This document shows, in pieces, positions 5,493 to 6,046 of a DNA stretch of 6,046 nucleotides; position 1 is the first letter of the stretch, and each line of letters starts with the position of its first letter. Origin of the DNA: an uncultured Synergistales bacterium (GTDB lineage Bacteria; Synergistota; Synergistia; Synergistales; Aminobacteriaceae); assembly GCA_905233295.1 (NCBI GenBank), contig CAJODX010000064.1, positions 1-6,046 of the forward strand, read 5' to 3'. The translations under genes and the position numbers were made by a program. The notes below the pieces were generated by a model that was not told the DNA's origin, did not search any database, and saw only the letters and a program-made list of their open reading frames with translations.

Positions 5493-6046
5493 CTAGAGCT
5501 TGTTGTTTCTTACAGATATTTTCTTAATCACAATGTGATACGCATAGGCGGTAAATACACTTAATACAAAAGCCACTATTGCTCCCACAAAACCGTCTAA
5601 TCGACTAAAAGTAATTGCAAAAATCATCATATGAACAAGGTACAGCTCGTATGAAACTGAACCTAGCCATAACATTGGTATGCGAAGGAATCTCATTTGC
5701 CATAATATGAGTCCGATTGCACCATAACCCAATAATGCCGGAATATCATTAAAAGACTTCAGCCATCCACCTTTCAGACCAAGCAATCCTTCAAGAGCTA
5801 TTCCGACTATTGCAGTGATAATAAGAAGCAAATTGCTAACTTTGATTTCATTGTCATCGTATAGCCTATCGGCAAGCACCATTCCGACCGCGAACTCCCA
5901 CAGATACTGCAAGAAGAAACTTCCAAAAATTCTTTCTTCACTAATTCCGGCAACAGTCGTGAAAACCCACCAAATAAAACTTAGGACGAATGCGCCGATT
6001 AGAAATATCTTGTTGCCATATTTTAACTTTGCTTTACTCAATGGTA
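5493..6046 (-). CDS. Membrane protein, probable acyltransferase family 3 (C-terminal part, 5' end outside window)
   Basis: This frame ends at TAG (5495-5493) and is open to the right edge, giving about 184 codons. A TTG at 6041-6039 is the first possible start in view, but no Shine-Dalgarno precedes it and the frame continues upstream (a Pro codon before it). Counting from that TTG codon as residue 1, six hydrophobic segments are visible, roughly at residues 11-32, 39-57, 69-90, 98-116, 121-144 and 149-172, followed by a basic tail. LWEFAVGMVLADRLY (48-61) and WLGSVSYELYLVH (125-137) resemble the late transmembrane part of the OafA/YrhL acyltransferase-3 family. Those inner-membrane enzymes, usually around 350 residues or more, O-acylate surface polysaccharides or exported small molecules. 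The N-terminal half, where the family's key histidine and arginine lie, is outside the window, so activity cannot be judged. It converges on mfd and is followed by two hairpins that can act as terminators. The acyltransferase call is moderate, since only the less conserved half is seen. Confidence 0.7.
   Translation of the reverse strand, partial: PLSKAKLKYGNKIFLIGAFVLSFIWWVFTTVAGISEERIFGSFFLQYLWEFAVGMVLADRLYDDNEIKVSNLLLIITAIVGIALEGLLGLKGGWLKSFNDIPALLGYGAIGLILWQMRFLRIPMLWLGSVSYELYLVHMMIFAITFSRLDGFVGAIVAFVLSVFTAYAYHIVIKKISVRNNKL

Noticed and set aside
1..6046. tRNA or rRNA genes, CRISPR repeats, transposases, phage genes, or a new multi-gene system
   Set aside because: None was seen on either strand. 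Almost all the sequence is explained by two housekeeping genes and two partial genes.

Overview
This is a bacterial chromosomal window with two complete housekeeping genes in tandem on the plus strand, flanked by two partial genes on the minus strand. The genes have Shine-Dalgarno sites, sigma70-type -10 boxes and intrinsic terminators, and the DNA is fairly AT-rich, especially between genes. The protein sequences give me an impression of a Synergistota-like or other host-associated anaerobe. That is a low-confidence guess from family resemblance, because there is no rRNA or other phylogenetic marker here beyond AspRS and Mfd.

Layout: (1) Bases 1-123, minus strand: the start of a small secreted or periplasmic protein with a signal peptide, cut by the left edge. 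(2) Bases 124-342: a divergent intergenic region with a TATAAT box facing each way and a cluster of TGCC/GGCA half-sites between them. (3) Bases 343-2157: aspS, bacterial-type aspartyl-tRNA synthetase, intact. (4) Bases 2158-2256: a spacer holding a heptamer direct repeat inside a terminator-like hairpin. (5) Bases 2257-5307: mfd, the transcription-repair coupling factor, intact but with a compact N-terminal half. (6) Bases 5308-5492: a convergent intergenic region with two hairpins that both read as terminators for the minus strand. One is a 77-bp imperfect palindrome with 15-bp arms. (7) Bases 5493-6046, minus strand: the C-terminal part of a multi-pass membrane protein resembling acyltransferase family 3, cut by the right edge.

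AspS charges tRNA for translation. Mfd removes stalled RNA polymerase and recruits the UvrA repair machinery. They share no pathway and appear merely adjacent; the hairpin between them would limit co-transcription. The membrane protein is probably a surface-glycan modification enzyme, unrelated to the repair and translation genes.

I see no evidence of a new multi-gene system, CRISPR array, phage or transposase. The points worth a second look are small: mixed tRNA-specificity signature residues in AspRS, the two structured intergenic elements, the half-site cluster between the divergent promoters, and the short N-terminal half of Mfd.
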